A DNA stretch of 64,000 bases from an uncultured Tropicimonas sp. (GTDB lineage Bacteria > Pseudomonadota > Alphaproteobacteria > Rhodobacterales > Rhodobacteraceae): positions 186,001 through 250,000 of the forward strand of contig CANMIP010000003.1 of NCBI GenBank assembly GCA_947497945.1, given 5' to 3'. The position numbers and the translations under genes are program-made. Position 1 is the stretch's first letter, and every line of letters begins with the position of its first letter. Positions 18,319 to 27,065 of this stretch are shown piece after piece. The notes under the pieces were generated by a model, which ran no database searches, was not told where the DNA came from, and worked only from the letters and a program-made list of their open reading frames with translations.

Positions 18319-19136
18319 GGCTCCCGGTCCAACTCGTTCTCGGCACGGTGCTGTTCGGCCTCTTCCTCGCGGCCGCCTTGCTCTCGCTCGTCTGGACACC
18401 GTTCGACGTCACCGAGCTCGACATCGCTCACAAGCTCGCCGCCCCCTCCGCCGCGCATTGGCTCGGCACCGATCATCTCGGGCGCGACATGACCGCCATG
18501 CTCATGGCCGGGGCGCGGACCTCCATCGCCGTCGCCCTGCTCGCCGTCGGCATCGGCATAACGCTCGGCGTCCCGCTCGGCCTCGCCGCCGCCGCCCGGC
18601 GCGGCTCGCTGCTTGACGAGATCATCATGCGCGGCAATGACCTGATCTTCGCCTTCCCGAGCCTCGTCATCGCCATCCTGATCACCGCCGTCTTCGGCCC
18701 CTCGGCCATCAACGCCATCCTCGCCATCGGCATCTTCAACATCCCCGTCTTCGCCCGTGTCTCGCGCGGGGCGGCGCTGACCATCTGGCCGCGCGAGTTC
18801 ATCCTCGCCGCCCGCGTCGCCGGCAAGCATTCGGCGCGGATCTCGGCCGAACATATCCTGCCCAATATCGCCAACCTGCTGGTGGTGCAGGGCACGATCC
18901 AGTTCTCCATGGGCATCCTCGCCGAAGCCGGCCTCTCCTATGTCGGCCTCGGCGCGCAGCCGCCCACACCCTCCTGGGGACGCATGCTGGCCGATGCCCA
19001 GACCTTCTTCTACGCCTATCCCCGCCTCGCGATCCTGCCCGGCCTCGCCATCGTGCTGACCGTGCTGGGGCTGAACCTCATGGGCGACGGGCTGCGCGAT
19101 CTTCTAGACCCGCGCCTTCGGAGAACCGTCCGATGA
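18315..19136 (+). CDS. Peptide/nickel-type ABC transporter permease (DppC-like)
   Basis: 273 residues. An N-terminal helix (LVLGTVLFGLFLAAALLSLVW) and the periplasmic segment HWLGTDHLGRDMTAML (about 51-66) are hallmarks of DppC/OppC. The coupling motif FILAARVAGKHSARI follows near residue 160. Start codon overlaps the previous stop by 4 bases and its own stop overlaps the next gene by 4 bases. It forms a heterodimeric channel with the preceding permease. Confidence 0.9.
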   Translation: MRLPVQLVLGTVLFGLFLAAALLSLVWTPFDVTELDIAHKLAAPSAAHWLGTDHLGRDMTAMLMAGARTSIAVALLAVGIGITLGVPLGLAAAARRGSLLDEIIMRGNDLIFAFPSLVIAILITAVFGPSAINAILAIGIFNIPVFARVSRGAALTIWPREFILAARVAGKHSARISAEHILPNIANLLVVQGTIQFSMGILAEAGLSYVGLGAQPPTPSWGRMLADAQTFFYAYPRLAILPGLAIVLTVLGLNLMGDGLRDLLDPRLRRTVR

Positions 19137-20695
19137 TCGCGCTGGAGAATATCTCGCTGCTGCTCTCGGGCATTCCCGTGCTGCGCGACGTCTCCCTGCG
19201 CATCCCGCCGGGGCAGACGCTCGGGCTGGTCGGCGAGAGCGGCTCCGGCAAGTCGATGACGGCGCTCTCGGTGATGCGGCTGTTGCCGGACGGGGCGAAG
19301 CTCTCCGGGCGGGTGCTGTTGGAAGGCCGCCCGCTGACCGACCTGACGGAGCGCAAGATGTGCGCGGTGCGCGGCGGCCAGATCGGGATGATCTTCCAGG
19401 AACCGATGACGGCGCTGAACCCGGTCCAGACCATCGGCGACCAGGTCGCCGAGACGTTGCTGGTCCATGGCGCGGCGCGGCGCTCGGAGGCGCGGGAGAT
19501 TGCAAAGGAGCGGCTGGCGCGGGTCGGGCTGGCGCCGGAGCGCTTCCCGCTCGACCGCTATCCGCATGAGCTTTCGGGCGGCCAGCGGCAGCGGGTCTGC
19601 ATCGCGCTGGCCATCGCGCTGCGGCCCAAGCTGCTGATCGCCGACGAGCCGACCACGGCGCTCGACGTAACCACCCAGGCGCAGATCCTCGAACTGCTGC
19701 GCGAGCTGGTGCGCGAGGAAGGGATGAGTTGCCTTTTCATCACCCATGACCTCGCCGTTGTCGCCGAGATGGCGGACGAGATCGCGGTGATGAAGGCCGG
19801 CGCTGTGGTGGAACAGGGGCCGACAGGCGCATTGCTGCGCGAGATGCGCCACCCTTACACGCGGGCGCTGTTCGACGCCTCGCGGCATTGCCCGGACCGG
19901 GCCCCGATCGTTCAGGACGCACCGCTGCTGGAGGTCGAGAACGCCCTGCGGGACTACCCGCTCAAGCGGCAGGGGCTGTTCGGACGCCGGGAGTATTTTC
20001 GCGCCGTGGATGGCGTGAGCTTCGAGCTGCGGCGGGGCGAAAGCCTTGGTCTCGTTGGTGAATCCGGCTGCGGCAAGTCGACCCTTACGCGGGCGATCCT
20101 TGGCCTTGAGCCGCTCCAGAGAGGGGCGATCCGGCTCGACGGCGAAGCGGTCTCGCCTGCGATGCCGGCCGATCTGCGCCGCCGCATGCAGGTGGTGTTC
20201 CAGGACCCCTACGGCTCCTTCAACCCGCGCCACAAGGTCTCCAAACTGCTCGCCGAGCCGTTCCACCTGACCGGGCGACCGGCGGATATGGAGGCACGGG
20301 TTGCCGAGGCGCTGGAGAATGTCGGGCTGCAGGCGACGGATGCCGACAAGTTCCCGCATGAGTTTTCCGGCGGCCAGCGGCAGCGGATCGCCATTGCGCG
20401 AGCGTTGATCGCCCGGCCCGAGCTGATCGTGCTGGACGAGGCGGTCTCGGCGCTGGATGTCTCGGTCCGGGCACAGGTGCTCGACCTGCTGGCAGATCTG
20501 CAGGCGCGGTTCGGCCTGTCCTACCTGTTCATCGCACATGACCTGAGTGTTGTGCGCTCGGTGACGGATCGGGTGCTGGTCATGCGCGGGGGGCAGATCG
20601 TCGAAGCCGGGGAGACGGAGGCCGTCTTCACTGCGCCGGCGGCTGTCTATACGCGCGAGCTGCTGGCGGCGGCACCTGTCCTGCCGACCGCCTGA
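19133..20695 (+). CDS. Fused dual ABC ATPase of the Dpp/Opp type
   Basis: 520 residues holding two complete ATP-binding cassettes, equivalent to DppD and DppF in one chain (as in YejF). Domain 1: Walker A GESGSGKS (about 35-42), signature LSGGQRQRV, Walker B LLIADEP. Domain 2: Walker A GESGCGKS near 310, signature [15 protein letters not shown], Walker B LIVLDEA. Both end in oligopeptide-type C-terminal tails ([19 protein letters not shown]). It powers import through the two permeases. Positions 20696-20893, downstream, show no gene. Confidence 0.93.
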   Translation: MIALENISLLLSGIPVLRDVSLRIPPGQTLGLVGESGSGKSMTALSVMRLLPDGAKLSGRVLLEGRPLTDLTERKMCAVRGGQIGMIFQEPMTALNPVQTIGDQVAETLLVHGAARRSEAREIAKERLARVGLAPERFPLDRYPHELSGGQRQRVCIALAIALRPKLLIADEPTTALDVTTQAQILELLRELVREEGMSCLFITHDLAVVAEMADEIAVMKAGAVVEQGPTGALLREMRHPYTRALFDASRHCPDRAPIVQDAPLLEVENALRDYPLKRQGLFGRREYFRAVDGVSFELRRGESLGLVGESGCGKSTLTRAILGLEPLQRGAIRLDGEAVSPAMPADLRRRMQVVFQDPYGSFNPRHKVSKLLAEPFHLTGRPADMEARVAEALENVGLQATDADKFPHEFSGGQRQRIAIARALIARPELIVLDEAVSALDVSVRAQVLDLLADLQARFGLSYLFIAHDLSVVRSVTDRVLVMRGGQIVEAGETEAVFTAPAAVYTRELLAAAPVLPTA

Positions 20696-20893
20696 CGCTG
20701 TTTTCTCCTGTGCCGGAAAGCGTTTCTTAACCTGTTTCGGGTCAGTTGGCTGACGCCAAGATGCGCTGGTTGAAGGATAACCCATGTATTCTGTATTCGT
20801 GCGGCTGACGGGACAACGCCAGGCCCCCTCGCCCGGGACGGACCCGGAGGCGATTGAGCACGGATTGCCGGTTTCGGCGAAATCGCCATCCCA

Positions 20894-21485
20894 TCACGGC
20901 CTTCCCGGTTCGGAACGGCCGGATTGGAGCGTTACGGCCGGAAGGGACTCGGCCGATATCCCGCAGGAGACAATCGGCCGGAAATATGCATCCGAGCCTG
21001 ATCCGAGCGAGGGCACGACCGCCGCTCCCTCCTTGGCGCGATAGCTGCGGGTCAATTCGTCCTCCCGGACCGACAGCAGGAGGAACTCGCTCTCCTGTCC
21101 CGGATAGGGCATGTGGCAGTTCCGGCTCTCCGACGGCGGCTCCGTGCCTGCCCGCGCCGCGAGATACGCCGCCGGCAGCCGGTCAATCCCCTGGCGAACC
21201 TCGGTTCCCGTCACCCGTCCATCCTGATCCCTGTCCTAGGCCGGAACGTCGAGCCAGGTCGGGTTCATTTTCCGGGCGTTTTCGGCCAGAACGTGATCGA
21301 CCACATACAAGCCAGTCTCTGCGGTCGACAGGGTGCCGGTTCTATCCCGGTCCTTGGTCTCGATCAGCTCCGTCAAAAGCCGCTCCGCGGACCGATCCCG
21401 CAGCCGCAAGGCCGTCTCGATTTCGTCCGCTGTCAGTGCCAGGCGCGCCCGCGAGACCGGCAAGCAGAAGCAGGGAAAGCAACAT
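20894..21485 (-). pseudogene. EF-hand protein broken by frameshift and in-frame amber codon
   Basis: Read on the minus strand, ATG at 21485 gives a clear signal peptide (MLLSLLLLAGLAGA). The following EF-hand sequence is in the frame shifted by +1, entering near the GGCGCGCC at about 21450. That frame carries loop 1 DRDRTGTLSTAE and then TAG at 21236-21238, after which the same frame continues with loop 2 DRDQDGRVTGTE and about 95 more residues ending at 20894. Both loops have the D-x-D-x-x-G-x-hydrophobic-x-x-x-E pattern of calcium sites. So an exported two-EF-hand protein appears to have been inactivated twice. It lies 102 bases after the vWA gene on the same strand and was probably the third gene of the sigma-factor operon. 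Confidence 0.7.
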
Positions 21486-21587
21486 GGGACAATGCTCGCC
21501 AATCGAAGATCGCCCCGACTGTGCCGGTCTTCTTGGGCAGTTCAACCGGGCGCCACCATCCGGCAGCCCCCGGTCCCAGAAGGCCCT

Positions 21588-23564
21588 TTAGCGCGACAGC
21601 GTTTCGGCCAGCCGGATCAGCCGAACGGCCTCCGCGCGATAGCCGAACGGGTCGTCGCCGCGCGCCTCGCCGGCCAGCGCGGCCGCCGCTGCGTAGTCCC
21701 ACGCGCCCAGGTAGACCGAGCCGCGCAGGAGCTCGCCGAAGCCGGCAATCGCCATGGCGAAACGGGTCTCGACCGAGGCCTCCGAGACCTCAGAGGGGAT
21801 CGGCGTCTCGATCAGCCGGCTCTCGCTGCCGCCCGGTTCCTTGTAACGCAGGCGCAGAAAACCGAGCTCCCCGCTGTCTCCCTCGGGCGCAGCGGCAGGC
21901 TGGTAGCGCAGCGGTTCGTTCAGCACTGCGGGCGAGCCAATGGGCGTGACCTCGTAGAGCGCGGTGACCTGATGCCCGGCGCCGATCTCACCGGCATCGA
22001 CCGTGTCATTGGCGAAATCCTCGCGCCGGAGCGCGCGGGTCTCGTAACCGATGAGCCGGTATTCGGCGATCTCGGCCGGGTTGAACTCGACCTGGATCTT
22101 CACGTCCTGCGCGATGGGGAAAAGTTGCCCGGTCAGCTGGTCGACCAGCACCTTCTGCGCCTCGGCGATGGTGTCGATATAGGCGGCCTGGCCGTTGCCG
22201 GCCTGTGCCAGCGCCTGCATGGTCGCGTCATCGAGATTGCCGCGCCCGAAGCCGAACACGGAGAGGAAGGCGCCGCTGTCGCGCTTGCGTGCGATGAAAT
22301 CTTCGAGCGCTGCCGGGTCATGGATGCCGACATTGAAATCGCCATCGGTGGCCAGCAGGATGCGTGAGATCTCGCCCTCGCCCGCCATGTTCTCGGCCAC
22401 CGAATAGGCCTGTTCCAGCCCTGCTTGCCCCGCAGTCGCGCCGCCCGCGTCCAGCCGGTCGAGTGCGGCGAGGATCTTGCCTCTCTCGCCGGCCGGTGTC
22501 GGCTCCAGAACCTGCCCGGCGCTGCCGGCATAGGTGACGATGGCGACCTCGTCCTCGGCGCGCAGCTCGCCCAACATCAGCCGCAGCGACTGCTTCAGGA
22601 GCGGGAGCTTGTCGGGGGTCTGCATCGAGCCGGAGGTGTCGATCAGGAAGACGAGGTTGAGCGGCGGACGATCCGCCAGCGCCGGAAGCGCGCCTTGCAG
22701 GCCGATATGCAGGATCTGCGTGTCCGGGTTCCACGGCGTGGGGCTGACGCCGAACGTGGTCTCGAACGGCGCGTCGTCCGGTTCGGGGGCCGGATAGGCA
22801 TAGGGGAAGTAGTTCACCATCTCCTCGATTCGCACGGCCCCGGCGGGCGGCAGGCTGCCATTCATCAGCGAGGAACGGATAACCGACCAGGACGCGGTGT
22901 CGACATCGACGGAGAAGGTCGAGACCGGCTGCTCGGAGACGGCGGTCACGCCGGAGGGGTCTTCATTTGCGAATGCTTCGGTATCGGCATCGACCGGCGC
23001 GGGGCGGGCATCGCTGTCGGCCGTGAGCGCGCGGGAGACCACGCTGGTCTTCGGCGCGGCGCGAGACAGCTCAAGGCGGCGCTCGACCGTCAGGGACTGG
23101 TCCACCAGGGGTGACGGCGGCGCGGCCGAAGACAAGTCCATCGCCAGCTCGGCTTCGGCGAGGACCGGTTCGTCCAGCAGGACAGGCGCCTCGGGCGCGC
23201 TGTCGATGTCCAGGTCGAGGGCGCCATCCGGGCCGGGGCCGAAGGCGGTGTCCTGCGGCAGGACGATCAGGAGTGCGAGGCCGGCGGTAACGAGGCCAGT
23301 GGTGGCGGCGAGGCCGGCGCGGGTCGTGAGGGCGTGGATCATCGAAATTCCTCCATCAATCAGGCGCCCCAAGGCGGGGCGGCTGTTGGAGGGACGCGGC
23401 TCGGCCGGCGATCCTTGGGCGGCGTCTGAAATTTCCGGAGTCTCCTCGAATGCCGAGTCGAACGCCGAGATTGCGGCGGCGAGGTCGCTTTCCCTGCGGG
23501 TCGGCTCGGCCGCCTGCGGGAGGGATTTCAGGGCGGCCCGGAGCCGCTCGAGATCGTCTGTCAT
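21588..23564 (-). CDS. von Willebrand factor A domain protein (YfbK/DUF3520 type)
   Basis: 658 residues. The N-terminal 70 are cytoplasmic in character, followed by one membrane anchor (about 84-101, AATTGLVTAGLALLIVLP). Then come a low-complexity linker, the YfbK-type N domain (STFSVDVDTASWSVIRSSL to ALPALADRP) and a vWA domain with the MIDAS motif DTSGSM near residue 306 and TDGDFNVG. The C-terminal DUF3520-like part (GHQVTALYEVTP) follows. The start overlaps the sigma factor stop by 4 bases, so both are made together. It likely sits in the inner membrane facing the periplasm and binds a partner through a divalent metal. Its function is unknown. Confidence 0.9.
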   Translation of the reverse strand: MTDDLERLRAALKSLPQAAEPTRRESDLAAAISAFDSAFEETPEISDAAQGSPAEPRPSNSRPALGRLIDGGISMIHALTTRAGLAATTGLVTAGLALLIVLPQDTAFGPGPDGALDLDIDSAPEAPVLLDEPVLAEAELAMDLSSAAPPSPLVDQSLTVERRLELSRAAPKTSVVSRALTADSDARPAPVDADTEAFANEDPSGVTAVSEQPVSTFSVDVDTASWSVIRSSLMNGSLPPAGAVRIEEMVNYFPYAYPAPEPDDAPFETTFGVSPTPWNPDTQILHIGLQGALPALADRPPLNLVFLIDTSGSMQTPDKLPLLKQSLRLMLGELRAEDEVAIVTYAGSAGQVLEPTPAGERGKILAALDRLDAGGATAGQAGLEQAYSVAENMAGEGEISRILLATDGDFNVGIHDPAALEDFIARKRDSGAFLSVFGFGRGNLDDATMQALAQAGNGQAAYIDTIAEAQKVLVDQLTGQLFPIAQDVKIQVEFNPAEIAEYRLIGYETRALRREDFANDTVDAGEIGAGHQVTALYEVTPIGSPAVLNEPLRYQPAAAPEGDSGELGFLRLRYKEPGGSESRLIETPIPSEVSEASVETRFAMAIAGFGELLRGSVYLGAWDYAAAAALAGEARGDDPFGYRAEAVRLIRLAETLSR

Positions 23565-24100
23565 TGCTCTTCCTCCGCCAGGGTGCGCAGGGCTTTCTTC
23601 ACTTCGGACATGCGCCAGGCAACCGTCCCTTCCGACAGGCCGAGCACCGTGGCGGCCTCGGCCTGCGTCAGCTCCTCCGCGAGGATCAACACGGCGGTGT
23701 CCCGCAGGTCCGGCTTGAGCCGCCCCATCGCCTGTTCGAGCCAGCCAAGCGCGTCGCAGGTCTCCGCATCGCTTGCGCGGCGCGCGATTTCCCAGTCGCC
23801 CCAGCCATCCGCCGCCTTCGCATGGGTCGCGGCCCGGCGGCGGCGGTCATGCGCGGCATTGACGGCGACACGGTAGAGCCAGGTCGTGAAACGGGCCTCG
23901 CTGCGGAAGCTCTTCAGCTTTGCCGGCAGGGCGAGGCAGATATCCTGCGTCAGGTCCTCGGCCTCGGCCCGCAGCCCGGTCAGGCGCATGGCGAAGGCGA
24001 ACAGCCTGTCGTAATGCCGCGCCAGGAGCGCGGCGAAGGCGTCCCGGTCGCCGCTTCCGGCGGCCCTTGCCAGGGCATCGTCATCGGTTGTCATGCGCAT
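23561..24100 (-). CDS. ECF-type RNA polymerase sigma factor
   Basis: 179 residues with region 2 (FAALLARHYDRLFAFAMRLTGLRAEAEDLTQDICLAL, region 2.2 near 45-55) and region 4 (LGLSEGTVAWRMSEVKKAL, a helix-turn-helix at about 150-170). Region 3 is missing, as expected for group 4 sigma factors. No anti-sigma factor with a recognisable zinc motif is adjacent; the next gene is the membrane-anchored vWA protein, whose ~80-residue cytoplasmic N-terminus could hold the sigma factor. That is inference only. Confidence 0.93.
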   Translation of the reverse strand: MRMTTDDDALARAAGSGDRDAFAALLARHYDRLFAFAMRLTGLRAEAEDLTQDICLALPAKLKSFRSEARFTTWLYRVAVNAAHDRRRRAATHAKAADGWGDWEIARRASDAETCDALGWLEQAMGRLKPDLRDTAVLILAEELTQAEAATVLGLSEGTVAWRMSEVKKALRTLAEEEQ

Positions 24101-24219
24101 GTCACCCTGTCTGACGGGCGCGAAAAGGAAATCCTTGGAGCAAGGGACCGGTTTTTCCCGGGGCGGTCAATGAGAGAGATGCGGACGTTCTTTGCACATG
24201 CAAAAAATGGGAACGGTAG

Positions 24220-24381
24220 CCATGCCAGTGCCTGCCCGTGGGGTGGCGTTACAACACCCGTGGTCTGCACTTTATCCCGGCCAAACCCGGAGAAGTTCAA
24301 TCCGTTGTGCGCGGATGACAAAACGCCAGCCCGCCGGGACGGGCAGGCGCTGGCATGGCGGCTTCGCCTTGTTTCCATGCC
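24220..24381 (-). repeat. Dispersed palindromic element, copy C (inverse orientation)
   Basis: Left arm CCATGCCAGTGCCTGCCCGT (24220-24239) and right arm ACGGGCAGGCGCTGGCATGG (24339-24358) are inverted repeats with one mismatch in 20. The inner parts GGGTGGCGTT and AACGCCAGCCC also pair. CCATGCC at 24375-24381 is the third, alternative arm. Read on the minus strand the core (CATCCGCGCACAACGGATTG, GATAAAGTGCAGACCAC) matches copies A and B. It lies between the sigma factor start and the 3' end of the MBL-fold gene. Confidence 0.85.
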
Positions 24382-24486
24382 AATAGGCGCGCAGCCCCAA
24401 TGTCCGTAAACGGCTCTTAGCGGTATCCGAGAGCCCCGCTTTCGGGCCCGGTGCCTCCTGCACCCTGGCCCAAAACCAGCCGCAGA

Positions 24487-25440
24487 CTACTCGAATTCCA
24501 TCTCCTCATAGACCCGACCCGCATTCTTCGTCGCCAGTTCCTCGAACGTATCGAGGGTCCGGTACGCCTCCTGGTCGACGTAATAGGCCTCGGCCAGGTC
24601 ACCGCCATTCTCGAGATGTTCGCCGATCTTCTCGCGCAGATGCGTCAGGTACCCATGCGTGTAGCGCCGCACCTGGTCCATATTGGTCGGATGGCCGTGT
24701 CCCGGGATCACGTAGATCGCCCCAAGCGGCTCGAACTCGTTTTCCCAGGTCTCGATCCATTCCGAGGTGACCGTGTCCGCGAAGATCGGCAACATGCGCT
24801 CATGAAAGGCGATGTCGCCGGCAATCACCAGCCCTTTCTCGGGCAGCCAGACCTGCGTGTCACCGGGACCATGGGCCGGGCCGAGATGCAGCACCTCGAT
24901 CTTCGTGTCCCCAAGCGAGGCGTCATAGCTGTCCTCGAAGGTCAGGGTCGGCCCCTGGATCTCCGTCCCCTCGGCCTTGTCCTTGTTGTAGCGGATCATG
25001 TTGTCGAGGATCTGCTGGCCATATTCCTCGACCTCATGGGCGGCATCGACATGACCGAGAATCGGCACGCCCTGTTCGGCCCAGTAGGAATTGCCGAGCA
25101 CGGCATGCCCCTGCCCGTTCTCGTTGATCACCAGCTTCACCGGCAGATCGGTCACCGCCTTGATCTCCTCGTGCAGCGCCTCGGCCAGGATCGCCGCCGC
25201 GCCACCATTGACGACGACCACGCCCTCGGAGGTCACGATGAAGCTCAGGTTGTTGTTATGCCCGGTATTTTCATAGGTCGGCGGCGCCGTCGCCCCGATC
25301 GCCGAGAACACGCCGGGGATCACCTCGACCGGCTTCGAATAAAGCGGGCTCTGCGGGTACTGGTCTGCGATATCCTCGCTGGCCGCGGCCGAAAGCGGCA
25401 CGGCGGCAAGCGTCAGCACAAGGCGCGAAATCTGATACAT
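24487..25440 (-). CDS. MBL-fold protein with replaced metal-binding motif
   Basis: 317 residues from ATG 25440, with a signal peptide (MYQISRLVLTLAAVPLSAAA), so probably periplasmic. The metallo-beta-lactamase fold is clear: NLSFIVTSEGVVVVNGG, then LHLGPAHGPGDTQVWLPEKGLVIAGD, then VIPGHGHPTN. The usual HxHxDH zinc motif is replaced: VINENGQGHAVLGN has Asn, Gln and His at the H, H and D positions and Ala at the last H. Later metal residues (His of GPAHGPGD, Asp of AGD, His of PGHGH) remain. It may bind one metal or act differently from ordinary hydrolases. Related quinoprotein-relay hydrolases are one possible affiliation. Confidence 0.8.
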   Translation of the reverse strand: MYQISRLVLTLAAVPLSAAASEDIADQYPQSPLYSKPVEVIPGVFSAIGATAPPTYENTGHNNNLSFIVTSEGVVVVNGGAAAILAEALHEEIKAVTDLPVKLVINENGQGHAVLGNSYWAEQGVPILGHVDAAHEVEEYGQQILDNMIRYNKDKAEGTEIQGPTLTFEDSYDASLGDTKIEVLHLGPAHGPGDTQVWLPEKGLVIAGDIAFHERMLPIFADTVTSEWIETWENEFEPLGAIYVIPGHGHPTNMDQVRRYTHGYLTHLREKIGEHLENGGDLAEAYYVDQEAYRTLDTFEELATKNAGRVYEEMEFE

Positions 25441-25588
25441 GAAACATCCTCCCTTTGCGCACATATTCCGATTCCGGAATTCAAAGTCCAGATAAAAGCT
25501 GTCGCAGCCGCGGCTTTGGCCCGGGCGCGCCCCTAGGCAGCGGGGCTTCGGGGCCATATGTGTTGGCCGGGCAGCGAAAGAGGGTCCT

Positions 25589-27007
25589 GTGGTTATCGGT
25601 AGATTGGCGGACGGATTGGTTCAAGGCGTCGAGGATGCAGGCGCCGCGCTGTCGGAGGCGTTGTTCGAGCCGGTGATCCGCGTCGGCGTGACCGGCTTCG
25701 CGCGGGCGGGCAAGACCGTCTTCATCACCTCGCTGGTCGCCAACCTGATGGATCGCGGCCGTATGCCCGGCCTCGCCGCCGCGGCCGAAGGCGCGATTTC
25801 CGGGGCCTGGCTGCAGCCGCAACCCGACGACACCGTCCCCCGCTTCGCTTTCGAGCAGCATCTCGCCGCGCTGACCGGTCCCGCGCCGCATTGGCCCGAA
25901 CCGACAAGCGCGGTCTCGGAGCTGCGCCTCTCGCTCAAGGTGCAACCGCGCGGCATGCTCGGCGCGCTGTCCGGCCCGCGTACAATCCATCTCGACATTA
26001 TCGACTATCCCGGCGAGTGGCTGCTGGATCTCGAACTGATGGACCAGAGCTATGACGAATGGTCCGCCGAGATCCTCGCCCGCGCCGAACCTCGCAGCGC
26101 GGCCGCGCCATTCCTGGAAACGCTGCGCGAGACCGACAGCAGCGCCGAGTTCACCGAAACCGCTGGTCAGGCGCTGGCCGAAGCCTATACCGGCTATCTC
26201 CGCGCCGCCCGCGCCGACGGGTTCTCCGACTGCACGCCGGGCCGTTTCCTGATGCCCGGCGAGATGGCCGGTTCGCCTGCACTGACCTTCGCCCCCCTGC
26301 CCCGGCCGGAAACGCGCAGCCCGCGCGGCGCGCTGCGGCGCGAGATGGAACGCCGCTACGAGGCCTATAAATCCCGCGTCGTCAAACCCTTCTTCCGTGA
26401 CCACTTCGCCCGGATCGACCGCCAGGTTGTCCTTGTTGACCTGCTCGGCGCCATCCATGCCGGGCCGGCGGCAGTCGAGGATCTCGGCCGCTCGATGAAC
26501 GACATCCTTGGCGCCTTCCGCCCCGGTCGAAATGCCTGGCTGACCCGGCTTCTGGGCCAGAAGCGTGTCGAGCGTATCCTCTTTGCTGCCACCAAGGCCG
26601 ACCATATCCACCACAGCCAGCACGGGCAGATGACCGCGATCATGGAGGCGATGCTGCGCCAGGCCCGCGACCGCGCCGACTTCGCCGGCGCCAAGACCCG
26701 CGCCATGGCCATCGCCTCGCTGCGCGCCAGCGTCGAGGAGACGCGGCAGGTCAATGGCGCAGAGCTTGGCATGGTGCGCGGGCGGCTGGAGGACGGGCGC
26801 GAGGCTGTGCTCTATCCCGGCACGTTGCCCGACGATCCGTCCCGCCTGCTCGTGCCCGCGCAGCAAGGCGCTGAACGCTGGCTCGATGGCGACTATTCGG
26901 TGATGAAATTCGGCCCCGCCGCCTCGACGCTGAAACCCGGCGAGGGCCCGCCGCATATCCGGCTCGACCGGGCGGCGGAGTTCCTGATCGGGGACAAGCT
27001 GCGATGA
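25589..27007 (+). CDS. YcjX-like P-loop NTPase (DUF463)
   Basis: 472 residues from a GTG start. Walker A GFARAGKT lies near residues 36-43, with DIIDYPGEW (about 134-142) as a switch/Walker B-like element, VLVDLLGAI near 290 and ATKADH near 332, the last giving guanine-type specificity. These mark the YcjX/DUF463 family of stress-linked GTPases. Followed after 58 bases by the YcjF-like gene, the conserved partner, so one operon. Its cellular role is not well defined; membrane stress is suggested for the family. Confidence 0.9.
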   Translation: MVIGRLADGLVQGVEDAGAALSEALFEPVIRVGVTGFARAGKTVFITSLVANLMDRGRMPGLAAAAEGAISGAWLQPQPDDTVPRFAFEQHLAALTGPAPHWPEPTSAVSELRLSLKVQPRGMLGALSGPRTIHLDIIDYPGEWLLDLELMDQSYDEWSAEILARAEPRSAAAPFLETLRETDSSAEFTETAGQALAEAYTGYLRAARADGFSDCTPGRFLMPGEMAGSPALTFAPLPRPETRSPRGALRREMERRYEAYKSRVVKPFFRDHFARIDRQVVLVDLLGAIHAGPAAVEDLGRSMNDILGAFRPGRNAWLTRLLGQKRVERILFAATKADHIHHSQHGQMTAIMEAMLRQARDRADFAGAKTRAMAIASLRASVEETRQVNGAELGMVRGRLEDGREAVLYPGTLPDDPSRLLVPAQQGAERWLDGDYSVMKFGPAASTLKPGEGPPHIRLDRAAEFLIGDKLR

Positions 27008-27065
27008 GTTGCGCCGCGCCTTTAGACGAGACATCGCCGGACGGCCGGCAGGAAGGAAGCCGCGC

